A DNA stretch of 64,000 bases. Origin: Zea mays. Its lineage: Eukaryota > Streptophyta > Magnoliopsida > Poales > Poaceae. Shown piece by piece: positions 11,148 to 22,537 of this stretch. Location: positions 3,224,001 to 3,288,000 of the forward strand of contig NC_050102.1 of the NCBI RefSeq assembly GCF_902167145.1, written 5' to 3'. Position numbers and translations under genes: made by a program. The notes under the pieces were generated by a model. The model saw nothing but the letters and a program-made list of their open reading frames with translations, was not told the origin of the DNA and did no database searches. Position 1 is the first letter of the stretch, and each line of letters begins with the position of its first letter.

Positions 11148-13103
11148 GTGGTTAAGGATTTTCCGGATGTCTTTCCAGAGGAGTTACCAGGGATGCCACC
11201 AGATACGGAAGTTGAGTTTGTCATAGATCTCTTACCTAGAACTGCTCCTATTTCTAAATGGACATATAGGATGTCTGTAGAAGAGTTAAAAGAACTCAAG
11301 AAGCACTTAACGAAGTTGCAAGAGGCCGGTTACATTCGTCCGAGTTCCTCACCTTGGGGAGCACCGGTCTTGTTTGTACAGAAGAAGGATGGATCGCAAC
11401 GGATGTGTGTGGATTATAGATCTCTTAATGATGTTACAGTGAAGAACAAGTATCCATTGCCCCGTATTGAGGATTTATTTGATCAGATGAGAGGTGCAAG
11501 AGTATTTTCGAAGATTGATCTCCGATCGGGTTACCATCAGATGAGGATTAGACCATCGGATATCCCCAAGACGGCTTTCTCGACTCGATATGGATTATAT
11601 GAGTTTACTGTTATGTCGTTTGGATTAACCAATGCACCAGCTTATTTTATGAACTTGATGAACAAAGTGTTTATGGAGTATTTGGACAGATTCGTCGTGG
11701 TATTCATCGACGATATTCTCAGTTATTCTCAGAGTGATAATGATCATGAGGAACATCTGAGGTTGGTGCTACAGAAGTTACGAGATAATCAACTCTATGC
11801 TAAGTTCAGCAAGTGCGAGTTTTGGATTGATGAGGTGTCATTCCTCGGACATATCATTTCTAATGGAGGGATATCAGTGGATCCTGCTAAAGTCAAGGAT
11901 ATTATGGCGTGGAACATTCCCACTACAGTTACTGAGGTCCGGAGTTTCTTGGGACTCGCAGGATATTATCGGAGATTTATTGAAGGATTTTCTAAGATTG
12001 CTAAGCCCATGACATCGCTTTTGGAGAAAGGAAGAGAATTCAAGTGGGATGAGAAGTGCCAAGAGAGCTTTGATCAATTGAAGGAGAGATTGATGTCACC
12101 TCCAGTATTGATTATGCCAGATCTGCAGAAGGGATTTGATATTTACTGTGATGCATGTGGCCAAGGACTTGGATGTGTGCTTATGCAAGATGGTCATGTG
12201 ATCGCCTATGCATCTCGTCAGTTGCGGAAACATGAATTGAATTACCCCACTCATGACTTGGAATTGGCAGCAGTTGTGCATGCACTGAAGATTTGGAGAC
12301 ACTACATTATGGGAACTAAGTGCCAAGTATACACGGATCACAAGAGTTTGAAGTACATATTCACTCAAAAGGATCTCAACCTTAGGCAACGCCGTTGGTT
12401 GGAGCTCATTAAAGATTATGATTTGGAGATTCACTATCACCCAGGCAAGGCAAATTTGGTTGCAGATGCCTTGAGTCGGAAGGAACATGTTCACTCCGCT
12501 TTCGTTGTCCAGCTACCTGATGAATTAGCAAAAGATTTTGAGAGACTCAACCTGGGAATTGTTACACATACGGAAGGAGTGACTATTGAATTGGAACCTA
12601 CCTTGGAGCAAGAGATTCGTAAGGGTCAGGTTGGTGATGCTAAGATTCAAGAGATCAAGGATCTGATAACAGAGGGTAGAGGCCCGGAGTTCACGGAGGA
12701 TGAACAAGGCACGATATGGTTCAAGAGTCGGATCTGTGTTCCCGATATCGATAGTCTTCGGGAAACCATATTGAAGGAGGCACATGATTCAGTTTATTCT
12801 ATCCACCCTGGGAGCACTAAGATGTATCAGGATTTGAAGCAAAAGTATTGGTGGTATGGACTAAAGAGAGATGTGGCTGCACATGTGGCTATGTGCGATG
12901 TATGTCAAAGAGTTAAGGCTGAACATCAGAGGCCAGCTGGACTACTGCACCCACTGAAGATACCCGAGTGGAAGTGGGAAGAGATTGCTATGGACTTCAT
13001 TACTGGATTGCCTCGCACCCAGAAAGGATATGATGCTATATGGGTGATTGTGGATAGATTGACTAAAGTGGCTCACTTCAATTCCTGTCAAGACTACTTA
13101 TAA
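11148..13103 (+). pseudogene. gypsy pol: reverse transcriptase, RNase H, integrase N-terminal part
   Basis: This is an open frame of 651 codons. It shows [11 protein letters not shown] before RT, the RT core with the catalytic FIDDILSYS motif (YxDD counterpart), RNase H ([18 protein letters not shown]), and the integrase H2C2 zinc region ([11 protein letters not shown]...MCDVCQRVK), then the start of the catalytic core ([11 protein letters not shown]...[11 protein letters not shown]). The frame shifts near 13080 and terminates at 13101-13103. Integrase continues in another frame, so the intact polyprotein cannot be made from this copy. Confidence 0.93.
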
Positions 13104-14036
13104 AGGCTCTCAACTGGCAGAGTTGTACATGGCACGGATTGTATGCCTACATGGTGTGCCCAAGAAGATTGTGTCGGACCGGGGATCACAGTTTACTTCT
13201 CGGTATTGGAAGAAGATGCACGAGTCATTGGATATGAGATTGAATTTTAGCTCGGCTTACCATCCACAGACTGATGGGCAGACTGAGAGGACTAACCAAG
13301 TGCTTGAAGATATGTTAAGAGCTTGTGACCTTCAGCATGGTAGTAGTTAGGACAAGAGTCTACCTTATGCTGAGTTCTCATATAATAATAGTTACCAGGC
13401 CAGTCTGAAGATGTCACCGTTCGAGGCTCTATATGGTAGGAAATGCAGGACTCCTCTATATTGGATCAGACTAGAGGAAAACAATTCTTTGGACCTAAAC
13501 TTAACCAAGAGACAGAAGAACAAGTCCGTATAATTTGGGAGAATTTGAGGGTAGCTCAGACCAGGCAAAGGAGCTACGCTGATAATAGAAGACCACTGGA
13601 GTTTGAGGAAGGTGATCATGTGTACCTCAAGATGTCACCACTTCGTGGAATGAGGAGATTTAAAGTCAAGGGCAAATTGTCCCCTCGCTTTATTGGACTA
13701 TTCAGAGTTTTTAGGCAAGTTGGAGAGATGGCTTATCAACTCGAGCTACCTGATAATCTATCGGATGTACATGATGTCTTTCATGTGTCACAACTGAAGA
13801 AGTGTCTCAGGGTACCTCAAGAGCAGTTGCCAATGGAGGACCTTAGTGTTCAAGATGACCTGACTTATGCTGAGTGCCCCATCAAGATTCTTGATACACT
13901 GACTCGTGTCACGGGGAATAAGGTTATAAAGATGTGCAAAGTGCAGTGTAGCCACCACGGTGAAGATGAAGCAACTTGGGAAAGAGAAGAAGAGCTTCGC
14001 ATAGATTTTCCCCACCTTTTCCCTAGATCTTCCTAA
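13104..14036 (+). pseudogene. gypsy integrase C-terminal part and chromodomain-like tail (broken)
   Basis: The integrase core continues at 13104-13347 (KKIVSDRGSQF, AYHPQTDGQTERTNQ). A TAG at 13348-13350 then replaces a codon that is Trp in relatives, and a further frameshift lies near 13480. From about 13480 to 14036 the frame holds the integrase C-terminal fold (EEGDHVYLKMSPLRG, DVHDVFHVSQLKKC) and then a chromodomain-like segment (VQCSHHGEDEATWERE) ending at 14036. The chromodomain is thought to guide chromovirus integration to heterochromatin. At least two frameshifts and one nonsense codon make this copy inactive. Confidence 0.9.
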
Positions 14037-14057
14037 ATCTCGAGGACGAGATTATTT

Positions 14058-14074
14058 TTAAGGGGGGTAGGATT
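14058..14074 (+). other. polypurine tract of gypsy element
   Basis: The purine-rich stretch AAGGGGGGTAGGATT directly precedes the 3' LTR. The preceding 'cgaggacgag' just after pol is a common sequence at this point in grass chromoviruses. Confidence 0.75.
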
Positions 14075-17000
14075 TGTAACACTCACTTTGTAAGAGGGGT
14101 CTAAAAAGAGAATTTATGTTACTCTATATCTATGTCTTACTAGCGGTTATTATTTCATGTGGACACCTCACTTACATCAAAAAAAAATAATCAACAAAAG
14201 ACACTCAACTAAATTATGCATCATGCTGGGATTTTCTTTTGTGTGCATTTGATGACAATATAAAAGAGAATATAGTGAGATAAGAAATATATTAAAGTCC
14301 AAAAAGGGAATTTAAGATCTAAAGGAAATGCAATGACTTAGGAAAAGAGAAGAATGAAATAATAATATGTGAGTGGAATGAGTAATAAATATCTATATAT
14401 TATTTTTATAATGGGATTTGAATATTTCCCAAAGGTGAGACTCCTAAAAGGATTCAAAATTCAAATTTGGAAATTGAAAACAAAATGAAATAAAACAGAA
14501 AACAAAAGAAAAAGAGAAAGAGACCTACCTGGGCGGCAGAACTCATTTCGGCCCACCAAGGGATGTACACCGCGCGGCCCAGCTTCTAATACACGCGCGC
14601 GCGGCTGACTTACGTGCGGGCCCCACCGGCCAGTCGCCGCTCGCGCTCGCTCTCTTCCCCTCTGCTGGCGCGTGGGCCAGGCGCGTCAGCCCTCGCCCCG
14701 TCAACGAGCTCACCGCGCATGGCGGCATGCGCAGCCTCCGCGCAACCCGCCGTGACGTCCGGGCCACGTCGCGTACATATAGGGGGGGGGCTCGACGGGA
14801 TTCGCCTACTTCTCCTCTGTTTCCCATCTTCTCTCCACCGAATAACCGAACCAATCACCGCACCGCCGTGGAGCACTCGGTCGCCGTAGAGTCAAGCGTG
14901 GGCGCCGCCGTCGTCGACCGCGATTCACTTCACCGACGGTAAATCCCCAGCCCAAGAACCCTAATTAGCATTCTCCGCTATGGGTAGAAGCATTCCGTGC
15001 CAGTAATCGGTCGTCTAGGTGCGTGTAATTGGACGTCGCCGTTGAAGTTCCGCCGCGACGCATCGGGGTTTGGGGGGCGAGTGTTTAGGCGCTGGTGTTC
15101 TCGGGAAAGCTGTTCCCATATCTTCGTTTCCTCGGCACGAGCACGTAGGACCAATCGGATTGTAGGTTGGGGGCTGGAATGCGCGCTGCAGCTTCTCCGG
15201 CCATCTCTCCGTCGTCTGCTCGGGCGGCGCCGCCGCGGGCAGGTCGGTCCTGGCGTGCGTTGGCGTGGGGATGCTTGCGACCGTCGATCCGATCAGTGAC
15301 GGCTCTGATTAGATTTCGCGTACCGGTTCGTTCAGATTCCACGATGACCGTTCGATCGGGATCGGATGGTGATTACTCGTTCTTGGACCCATTAAGTCAG
15401 GACCGTCGGATTGTAATCCAAGAGTTCGCGCTGCGCGGGCGGCGAGATCTAATCTCGTGCGCCCATCTTCGATCGGGCGACTCAGATTTAACGATACCGC
15501 TTCGGCGTTGTCGTTTTTCACATGAGACCCTCTGTTAATCTGGAATAAACCCGCAGTCCACCTGGTGGTCGTTTGAGTCTGGGTTATTATTGCGCCAGAG
15601 CCCCTGAACTTTCTGATAATTGACGCCTAGTCCAGAGATGTTTAAAAACCAGAGAAATGCATTTAAAAATGGATTTTTAGTATTAATTAAATGCCAGAAT
15701 TTGTATAATCCATAGAAAATTCATGTTAGCTCCAAATTGAGCCATTCTAGTTCCTAAAATTTTGTAATTTTATTCTCCATCATCTAGAGTCTGTTTCTAC
15801 ATGAAAACAGTAGGAAAATTTATTTCTCATCTAATCCTATGTTAATCACATTAAATCTTAAGAAATTCATAACTTGAAATCTATAACTCCAAATTTAATG
15901 ATTCCAGTTCCTATGATCTCATTTTAATGTGTATATTTTTACTGCATATTTTATTTACATGCTTGGTGTGATGTTGATTTTGGCTATACTATGTATGTAT
16001 TGTGTTGATGCGAGTAGACGAGCAACCCACTGTGGAACCTGAGCTTCAACAAGTAGAAGTAGCTGAGCAGGAGCTCATTGCAGGCAAGTTGTGCCCTTGA
16101 TCACTTACTTTCCCAGCCATGTTCTTATTAATTTTAATGATCTGCATAGGATAATTTTGATGGGAGCCTTTATGTTACCCCAGTTTTGATTACCTCTATA
16201 CCTTGTTCACCCCTGAAATATTTTTGGGTAGTACTTGCTATTGCTTTATGTGGATTGGGTATGGAGATACACTATTCATGATTATTCTGTTATTAACTTG
16301 TTATTATTATTGTTCATGTTAAGATCATTAAATTAATGGGAACATGGAGCGACCACCCGGGAAAACAGTGCTACCACAAGGGTATAATGGGACGCCCTTG
16401 GCTGACTAATTAGGAAAGCTAGTGGAAGACTACCTTACCCGAAAGGGGCAAGGGCAGTAGGGGAGAGGTCAGTGCGGGGAGGTCCCTGGTTGATTTTGCT
16501 GCGATGGCTGTCAGCCAGGAACCCTGTACTGGATCTTCCTATAAACTGTAGCGGGTTTTCGGAAGCTAGTGGAACTTTGTAAAGGCCTCGTAGTGGATCC
16601 CTAGCCATTCACCTCGGTAGTGTCTAAGGGCCTTGCAAACCCAGGCGACATGGGATACACGACTTGTGGGTAAAGATGCGCGACCTCTGCAGAGTGTAAA
16701 ACTGGTATACTAGCCGTGCTCACGGTCAAGAGCGGCTCGGACCCTCACATGATTAATTATGGAACTTAAATTTAATTTGACATTTGCATCGCATTTGGGA
16801 TTATTTTACTATTATTGTTCTTTATTATTATTAAGGTTTGGTATTTACTTACACTTAGTAATTGCTAATAAAATTTTGACCAACTTATAAAAGCAATGCT
16901 CAGCCTCAGCCTTTATTCCATTGATCAGCCTTACACTTCATGAACTCTCCCACCTTTGGTGAGTTCATGCCACATTATTCCCCACGACTTGTTGAGCTAT

Positions 17001-17313
17001 GAACGTATGTGAGCTCACTCTTGCTGTCTCACACCCCCCCCCCACAGGAGAAGAGCAGGTGGTTCAGGAGGAGCTGCCTAACACTGAGGAGTTCGATCTG
17101 ATCTAGGTGGCGTTTCTCAGTCGACATTGGCGCCAACGATCCTTAGTTCGTTTCATGTTTATTACTTTTATTTTGTAATAAGTCTTCCGCTATGTAATAA
17201 ATACTCTGATGTTTTATGACATTTATCTCTATACACTCTGTTATTATATATGTTGTCATCTTGGCGCATGTATGAGATGCACCCGGCTTTGTTCCTTAAA
17301 ACCGGGTGTTACA
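14075..17313 (+). repeat. 3' LTR of Tekay-like gypsy element
   Basis: The LTR is 3239 bp with the same termini as the 5' copy, at a constant offset of 6878 bp until a 2-bp deletion near 15790 that is compensated by two extra C near 17035. Conceptual frames in the GC-rich block are residue-for-residue the same in both copies. Confidence 0.95.
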
Positions 17314-17582
17314 ATGGGTACAAATTAACCAAAGTTCCTCTCCTATGTGATAATGAGAGTGCAATCCGCATGGCGGATAATCCCGTTGAGCATAGTTGCA
17401 CTAAACACATAGCCATTCGGTATCACTTTTTGAGGGATCACCAACAAAGGGGGGATATCGAGATTGCATATATTAACACCAAAGAACAATTGACCGATAT
17501 CTTTACCAAGCCATTAGATGAGAAAACTTTTACCAAACTTAGGCATGAGCTAAATATTCTTGAATCTAGGAATTTTGATTGA
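17314..17582 (+). pseudogene. copia pol of E2, RNase H C-terminal end
   Basis: After the gypsy 3' LTR and the ATGGG duplication, the E2 frame resumes ([20 protein letters not shown]). It runs to the polyprotein end (FTKPLDE...LNILESRNFD) with stop TGA at 17580-17582. It aligns with the last part of E1 pol. Confidence 0.9.
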
Positions 17583-18401
17583 TATTTTTGCACACATAGC
17601 TCATTTATATACCTTTGATCATATCTCTTTCATGTGCTATGACTAATGTCGTTTTCAAGTACATTTCATGCTAAGTCATAGATTGAAAGGGAATTGGAGT
17701 CTTCGGTGAAGACAAAGGCTTCCACTCCACTCCATCGAATTATTCATCCTTCGCTGTCGCTCCGCAACGCTCTCCAAATTGGTATAATCTTCACTCACAT
17801 ATTATTCACCAAAGGGAGAGAAAGCAAGGGCTTATATTTCACTCACAAGTATCCGTTTTTGGCAATTCATGCCAAAGGGGGAGAAAGTATTAGCCCAAAG
17901 CAAAAGGACCGCACCACCACCAATTTCAAAAATGTAGTCTTTCAAATTTGGGTTAAGAAAAGATTTTTCAATTGGTATCTTATTTTTGATATAATTTCAA
18001 ATTAGTACACCCTCTTCAAAATTAATATCTAAAACCCTTTTGAACACTAAGAGGAGGATTTCATTAAGGGGGAGTTTTGTTTAGTCAAAGGAAAGGCATT
18101 TGAAACAGAGGGAGAAAATTTCAAATCTTAAAAATGCTTATCAAAATCTTATTCATATACTTTTGACTATTTGCAAAAGACTTTGAAAAAGGATTTCCAA
18201 AACTTTGCAAAACAAAACAAGTGGTGCAAGCGTGGTCCAAAATTTTAAATATGAAGAAAGCCATCCATGCATATCTAGTAGAAAAATTTATTGGTTTCAT
18301 TCCAAGCAACCTTTGCGCTTACCTTATGCAAACTAGTTCAATTCTGCACTTTTATATTTGTTTTGGTTTGTGTTGGCATCAATCATCAAAAAGGGGGAGA
18401 T
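17583..18401 (+). other. 3' noncoding region of E2 with polypurine tract
   Basis: No gene is seen. The sequence holds several 'aaagggggagaaa' tracts. The last, AAAAAGGGGGAGAT (about 18388-18401), abuts the 3' LTR. Confidence 0.7.
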
Positions 18402-19595
18402 TGAAAGGGAAACAGGCTTACACCTTTTCCTATATGAATTTTGGTGGTTGAATTGCCCAACACAAATAATTGGACTAACTAGTTTGCTCTAGATTATAAG
18501 TTTTACAGGTGCCAAAGGTTCACAACAAACCAATAAAAAGACCAAGAAAGGGTTCAAACAAAGAGAGCAAAAGACAACCCAAAGGTAGCCCTGGTCTGGC
18601 GCACCGGACTGTCCGGTGCACCACCGGACAGTGTCCGGTGCACCAGGGAGTTCCACTCTGAACTTGCCACCTTCGGGAATTCTGGGAGCCACTCCGCTAT
18701 AATTCACCGGACAGTCCGGTGTAGCACCGGACTGTCCGGTGTGCCAGCGGAGTAACGGCTACACAACGCCGAGGGTCGTCTGCAACGGAACAGTAAAAGT
18801 GAACAGTGCGCGCCTGCGCGCGCAGAAGTCAGAGCAGCGCCAGAAGGCGCACCGGACAGTGAATAGTGACTGTCTGGTGCACCACCAAACTGTCCGGTGG
18901 CCCACATGTCAGAAGCTCCAACGGTCAGAACCCAACGGCCTGGTGACGTGGCAGGCGCACCGGACAGTGTCCGGTGGCGCACCGGACTGTCCGGTGCACC
19001 ATACGATAGAAGCCTTCACCAACGGTCAACTTGGTGGTTGGGGCTATAAATACCCCCCAACCACCACACTTCAATGCATCCAAGTTTTCAGCCTTCAAAC
19101 CTCATACAAGAGCTCTAGACTTCATTCAAAGACACAAACAAGAGATCAAATCCTCTCCCAAGTCCAAAGATCATTCCAATCAAATAGTGACTAGTGAGAG
19201 AGACAATTGTGTTCATTTGAGTCCAAAGATCCTTCTTTCTTGTGTTCAACTCAATTGTAATCAAAACAAGAGACACCAAGTTGTGGTGGTCCTTGTGGGG
19301 ACTTAGTGTCCCGTTTGATTGAGAAGAGAAGCTCACTCGGTCTAGGTGACCGTTTGAGAGAGGGAAAGGGTTGCAAGAGACCCGGTCTTTGTGACCACCT
19401 CAACGGGGAGTAGGTTTGCAAGAACCGAACCTCGGTAAAACAAATCACCGTGTCATCCGCCTTATTTGCTTGTGATTTGTTTTTCGCCCTCTCTTTCGGA
19501 CTCGACTTTAATTCTAACGCTAACCTCGGCTTGTAGTGTGCTTAAACTTTATAAATTTCAGATTTGCCTATTCACCCCCCTCTAGGCGACTTTCA
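18402..19595 (+). repeat. 3' LTR of copia element E2
   Basis: TGAAAGGGAAAC to CTAGGCGACTTTCA, about 1.19 kb, with the TGAAAG...CTTTCA inverted ends typical of these copia elements. CACCGGACTGTCCGGTG-type palindromes cluster at about 18600-19010, upstream of the TATA box. The following bases (GGCGC, 19596-19600) should be one copy of the target duplication; the other is outside the window. Confidence 0.87.
19045..19051 (+). promoter_or_regulatory. TATA box of E2 LTR
   Basis: TATAAAT within GGGGCTATAAATACCCCCC, just downstream of the palindrome cluster, at the position corresponding to the E1 LTR TATA box. Confidence 0.65.
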
Positions 19596-20642
19596 GGCGC
19601 CTAGGGGTCCCTTTTATAGTCCCAAGGGGCCTAGGAGCCGTTGGAATTCCTTTTGGAAGGCAATCCTTGCCTTCTGTCGGGTGGCGCACCGGACAGTCCG
19701 GTGCACCATCGGACAGGTCCTGTAGCTTGTCCGGTGCGCGATCTCCTTCCATATCGGGCTCAGCTGACCGTTGGAGCAACGGTCCTCTTGGCTCACCGGA
19801 CACTGTCCAGTGTACACCGGACAATCCGGTGCGCCAACTAACCGTTGGCTCAGGCCACGCATCGCCTGCTGATTGCGCTGCCGACCATTAGCGCGGACGC
19901 CGTTGGCTCACCGGACAGTCCGGTCCACCACCGGACAGTCCGGTGAATTTTAGCCACGTCGCCTTTTTTTTCTGAGAGCGCCTAGTTGATGTCGAGCCAG
20001 CCTGGGGCACCGGACACTGTACGGTGCACCACCGGACAGTCCGGTGTGCCAGGCTGGTGCTGGTTTTGGCTATACAAAGCCATATCTTCTTCAACTATTT
20101 TCTTCTTTTCTTGGCACTGTTTCTAGCACTCAGATAACCATGTTAGTGAACAAAACAATTCACTGAGTCCAGAAACATACCTTGTTCACTTCTAGAGCTT
20201 GATCTTGAGCTTTATGACTTACACCACATAATTATAGATGTTACCTTATTGGTTGTAAGTCATGTCCTTATGTAGTGATCCTTGATGCACCATAACTCTT
20301 CTTAACTCGATTAACCTTGACTTTGCAAGTCTTCTTCTTCACCCTTGGCTTTTGGGTTCCTGGTCTCCTTGACCTTCTCCCGTGCACTCGGTACCTCGAA
20401 GCTCTTCTTGCATCCATCCTTGGCTTGATCGGTTGTCTCTGAGTTACGCACATCGAGTCTCGCTTAAGCAATGTCCATCTTACTTGTGATGTCCATTATC
20501 TGGTCTTTGGACGATCAAATTATTGTTCACTTGTGTTGAACCCTGTTAGCTTTGCATTAAGCACCTGTTCAACACTTAGCACACTTTTTAGTCCTTTAAT
20601 TGGGTTGTCATCCAAACACCAAAACCTACAAGAGAGCTTTCA
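19596..20642 (-). repeat. minus-strand copia LTR fragment E3, host of E2
   Basis: Read on the minus strand, the fragment begins TGAAAGCTCTCTTG at 20642. It runs through several CACCGGAC...GTCCGGTG palindromes and a TATAAAAG box, and is cut off by E2 at 19596 just past the core promoter. It is therefore the U3 and promoter part of a copia LTR of the same general group as E1 and E2, in the opposite direction. The remainder would be left of E2, outside the window. Confidence 0.82.
19611..19618 (-). promoter_or_regulatory. TATA box of E3 LTR (minus strand)
   Basis: CTTTTATA on the given strand reads TATAAAAG on the minus strand, followed by GGGACCCCTAGGCGC as in the E1 LTR. Confidence 0.6.
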
Positions 20643-22105
20643 GTCTTAAGCAAAACAACCACAGCGAAAGGGTATCCTGGCTTCTCGGCCATCCGATCGG
20701 GAACAGACGCTCGAGATTAGAAGCGAGCACGCAGGATCGGACGCGAGGGCTGATCGGCGGGTCCCACGTGTTAGCGACCCGGGTATCCCCGGTGCGGGGT
20801 GCGAGCGCGGGCGCTCCCTGGCGGGCGGGGCCCATGGATCGGCGACTCGGACCAACAGGGGGAAAGGGCGAGAGCCTGACAAACGGGCCCGCAGGGAGGT
20901 CGGGCTCGCTAGTCAGCGGTGGAGGGCACCCGCAGGCGCGATATCGCGGGTGCGTGCTGACAGACAGGGCCCTCCAGACAGTAACCAAGAGTGGGGAAAG
21001 AAAAGGGGAGGCTAACGGGTGGGTCCTCCTTGTCAGGACCGCTGTCTACCTCGGTAGTGCGCACGACGTGAGCGCCATGGCCGGAGCCGACGACTCCGCA
21101 CGGGCAAACAGGGCACGAGGCGGTTACGGTTGGCCGGGCGGACTCGGTTCGATGGCGTGGGACCGGAACCGACGATCACCGACGACTAATTGATGGAACA
21201 GAGGAAATGGGGGAGAGAGAAGAGAAAGTCCGGCGAGGAAATTCACCTCGGGCGCAGGGGGCCTGGCGACGGGGATGAGGCTGGGCACGATCGCGGACGG
21301 CGGCCGAGCTCTACCGGCGACGAATTCGGGCGCAGGGGGCTTGGCGACGGGGAAGCTCCGGCGGGCTTAAAGAACCGGCGCGCGCAGCTCGGGTGAGTGG
21401 GCAGAGGTGAAATGAGCGAGGCACGGGGGAAGTGGGGTGTGCGGGGACTTGTAGAGGGGGTTAGGGTGCTGGTTTGGAGCTGGGTGGCGACGTGGGCACG
21501 ACGATCTCGGCGTGCGTGCGCGCGGTCCGCGCAGGCAAGCAGTTGAAGGAGGAGGGGGAGGGACTGGCGAGCGGGGCCCGCGGGACAGTGGCACAGACGT
21601 GCGAGCGCATAACGGGCCGAAGCGCTGACAGGGCGACCCCACTGAACAGCGAGCGGGAAAAAGGGAAGAGGGGTGTGGGTCGGCGCCGATAGGCGGGGCC
21701 CACCTGTCAAAGACCGAAGGCTCGCGGGCGAAGCTGGGCTTAGTGGGCCGACTGGGCTGCTTTCTCTTTTTCTTTTTCTCTGAATTTTCTAATTCCTTTT
21801 CTATTTATTTTCTCTAGGGTTTTCAAATCCAAATTCAAATTAGGTTTCAAATTCAAATAAATTCAAACTTGTGCAACACTTCAAAGAATATTTTAAGCTC
21901 AGCATGATGCAACATGTCATGACTCATAATGTTTTGGCAAAAATAAATAATTAAATCCCCCTAACTTTAAGCTATTTCTACTTAAAAAGGAAAAGGGAGA
22001 TAGAATCTAGAGAGATAAACCCTAGAGTGAGAGAGAGAAGAGTAACACATAAATTTGGGTGATAATTAGAAAGAAATTTTATACCCCCAAATTTAGGGTG
22101 TTACA
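20643..22105 (-). repeat. minus-strand gypsy-type LTR fragment E4
   Basis: On the minus strand the block starts TGTAACACCCTAAATTTGGG at 22105, a start shared with many grass gypsy LTRs. It includes an AT-rich first part and a GC-rich part (about 20690-21750) without a credible gene. It ends abruptly at E3. Open frames in the GC-rich part have no recognisable domain. Whether this is an LTR truncated by E3 or a full solo LTR cannot be decided without the missing left side. Confidence 0.65.
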
Positions 22106-22488
22106 GACGTGGACAAGGGGGTCCACCACGATAGAGGTGTGGCCTCAGAAGGCCGAGCCACATACATCACAATGACCCTAGGCCCACCCGACGTAGGCAC
22201 AATCTTGCGCAAAATGGAAACCCACCGAGGTTCTCGCGGTTTGAAGTTCGTCGGCGTAATTCTTGCTAGTGTTGTACGAGTCAATCATGCAGCCGCTTTT
22301 GGCGCCACCGGAGAAGATTTCTTCCTGGATGGGTCCGCTATGCGGTGCAAGTTGCCTTCCTGATCTGCAATGCAGTAGATGGATCCGAAGTGGAAGATCT
22401 CTTCAGCATTGAAGGTGATCGAGGTGTTGAAGATGATGGCCATGGAGTCGTCGTGTATCAACGTCGCACCCCTACCTGGCGCGCCAAC
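22106..22488 (-). mobile_element. leader/gag-start region of minus-strand gypsy element E5
   Basis: On the minus strand the sequence directly after the E5 LTR reads GTTGGCGCGCCAGGTAGGGG, a primer-binding-site and leader sequence common to several grass gypsy families. About 380 bases of the following leader survive before E4 interrupts it. No intact gag frame is present. Confidence 0.6.
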
Positions 22489-22537
22489 TGCTGGTGTTTA
22501 TGACTCGACCGCGCACCACGATGTTACCCACATGATG
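22489..22537 (-). repeat. E5 LTR, 3' end fragment (minus strand)
   Basis: This 49-bp block ends in CA on the minus strand next to the primer-binding site. It joins the block 29498-30080 once the inserted gypsy element and one copy of its TGATG duplication are removed. Confidence 0.6.

Larger units (their letters stand above)
7197..17313 (+). mobile_element. Ty3/gypsy chromovirus (Tekay-like) LTR retrotransposon, defective but with near-identical LTRs
   Basis: The element has two 3239-bp LTRs beginning TGTAACACTC and ending GGGTGTTACA, a Met-tRNA primer-binding site, a polypurine tract and a perfect 5-bp target duplication ATGGG (7192-7196 and 17314-17318). Domain order RT, RNase H, integrase, chromodomain-like tail marks a Ty3/gypsy chromovirus; the very long LTRs suit the Tekay/Prem1-type lineage (inference). 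The internal region is only 3639 bp: gag and most of the protease are missing. The two LTRs agree wherever I compared them, apart from a 2-base difference in a TC repeat and one in a C run. Confidence 0.95.
5988..19595 (+). mobile_element. Ty1/copia LTR retrotransposon E2, interrupted by E1 and by a gypsy element
   Basis: E2 is recovered in two blocks within the window: pol from the RT start (5988-7196) and the rest of pol, noncoding tail and 3' LTR (17314-19595). The two blocks join exactly across the 5-bp duplication ATGGG left by the gypsy insertion. The upstream part of E2 (5' LTR, gag, integrase) lies left of E1, outside the window. It is a relative of E1 with the same domain order and a similar, but diverged, LTR. 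Confidence 0.9.

Noticed and set aside
20600..21710. Open frames up to 197 codons on both strands
   Set aside because: GC-rich LTR sequence of E4; frames overlap each other on opposite strands, without domain motifs.
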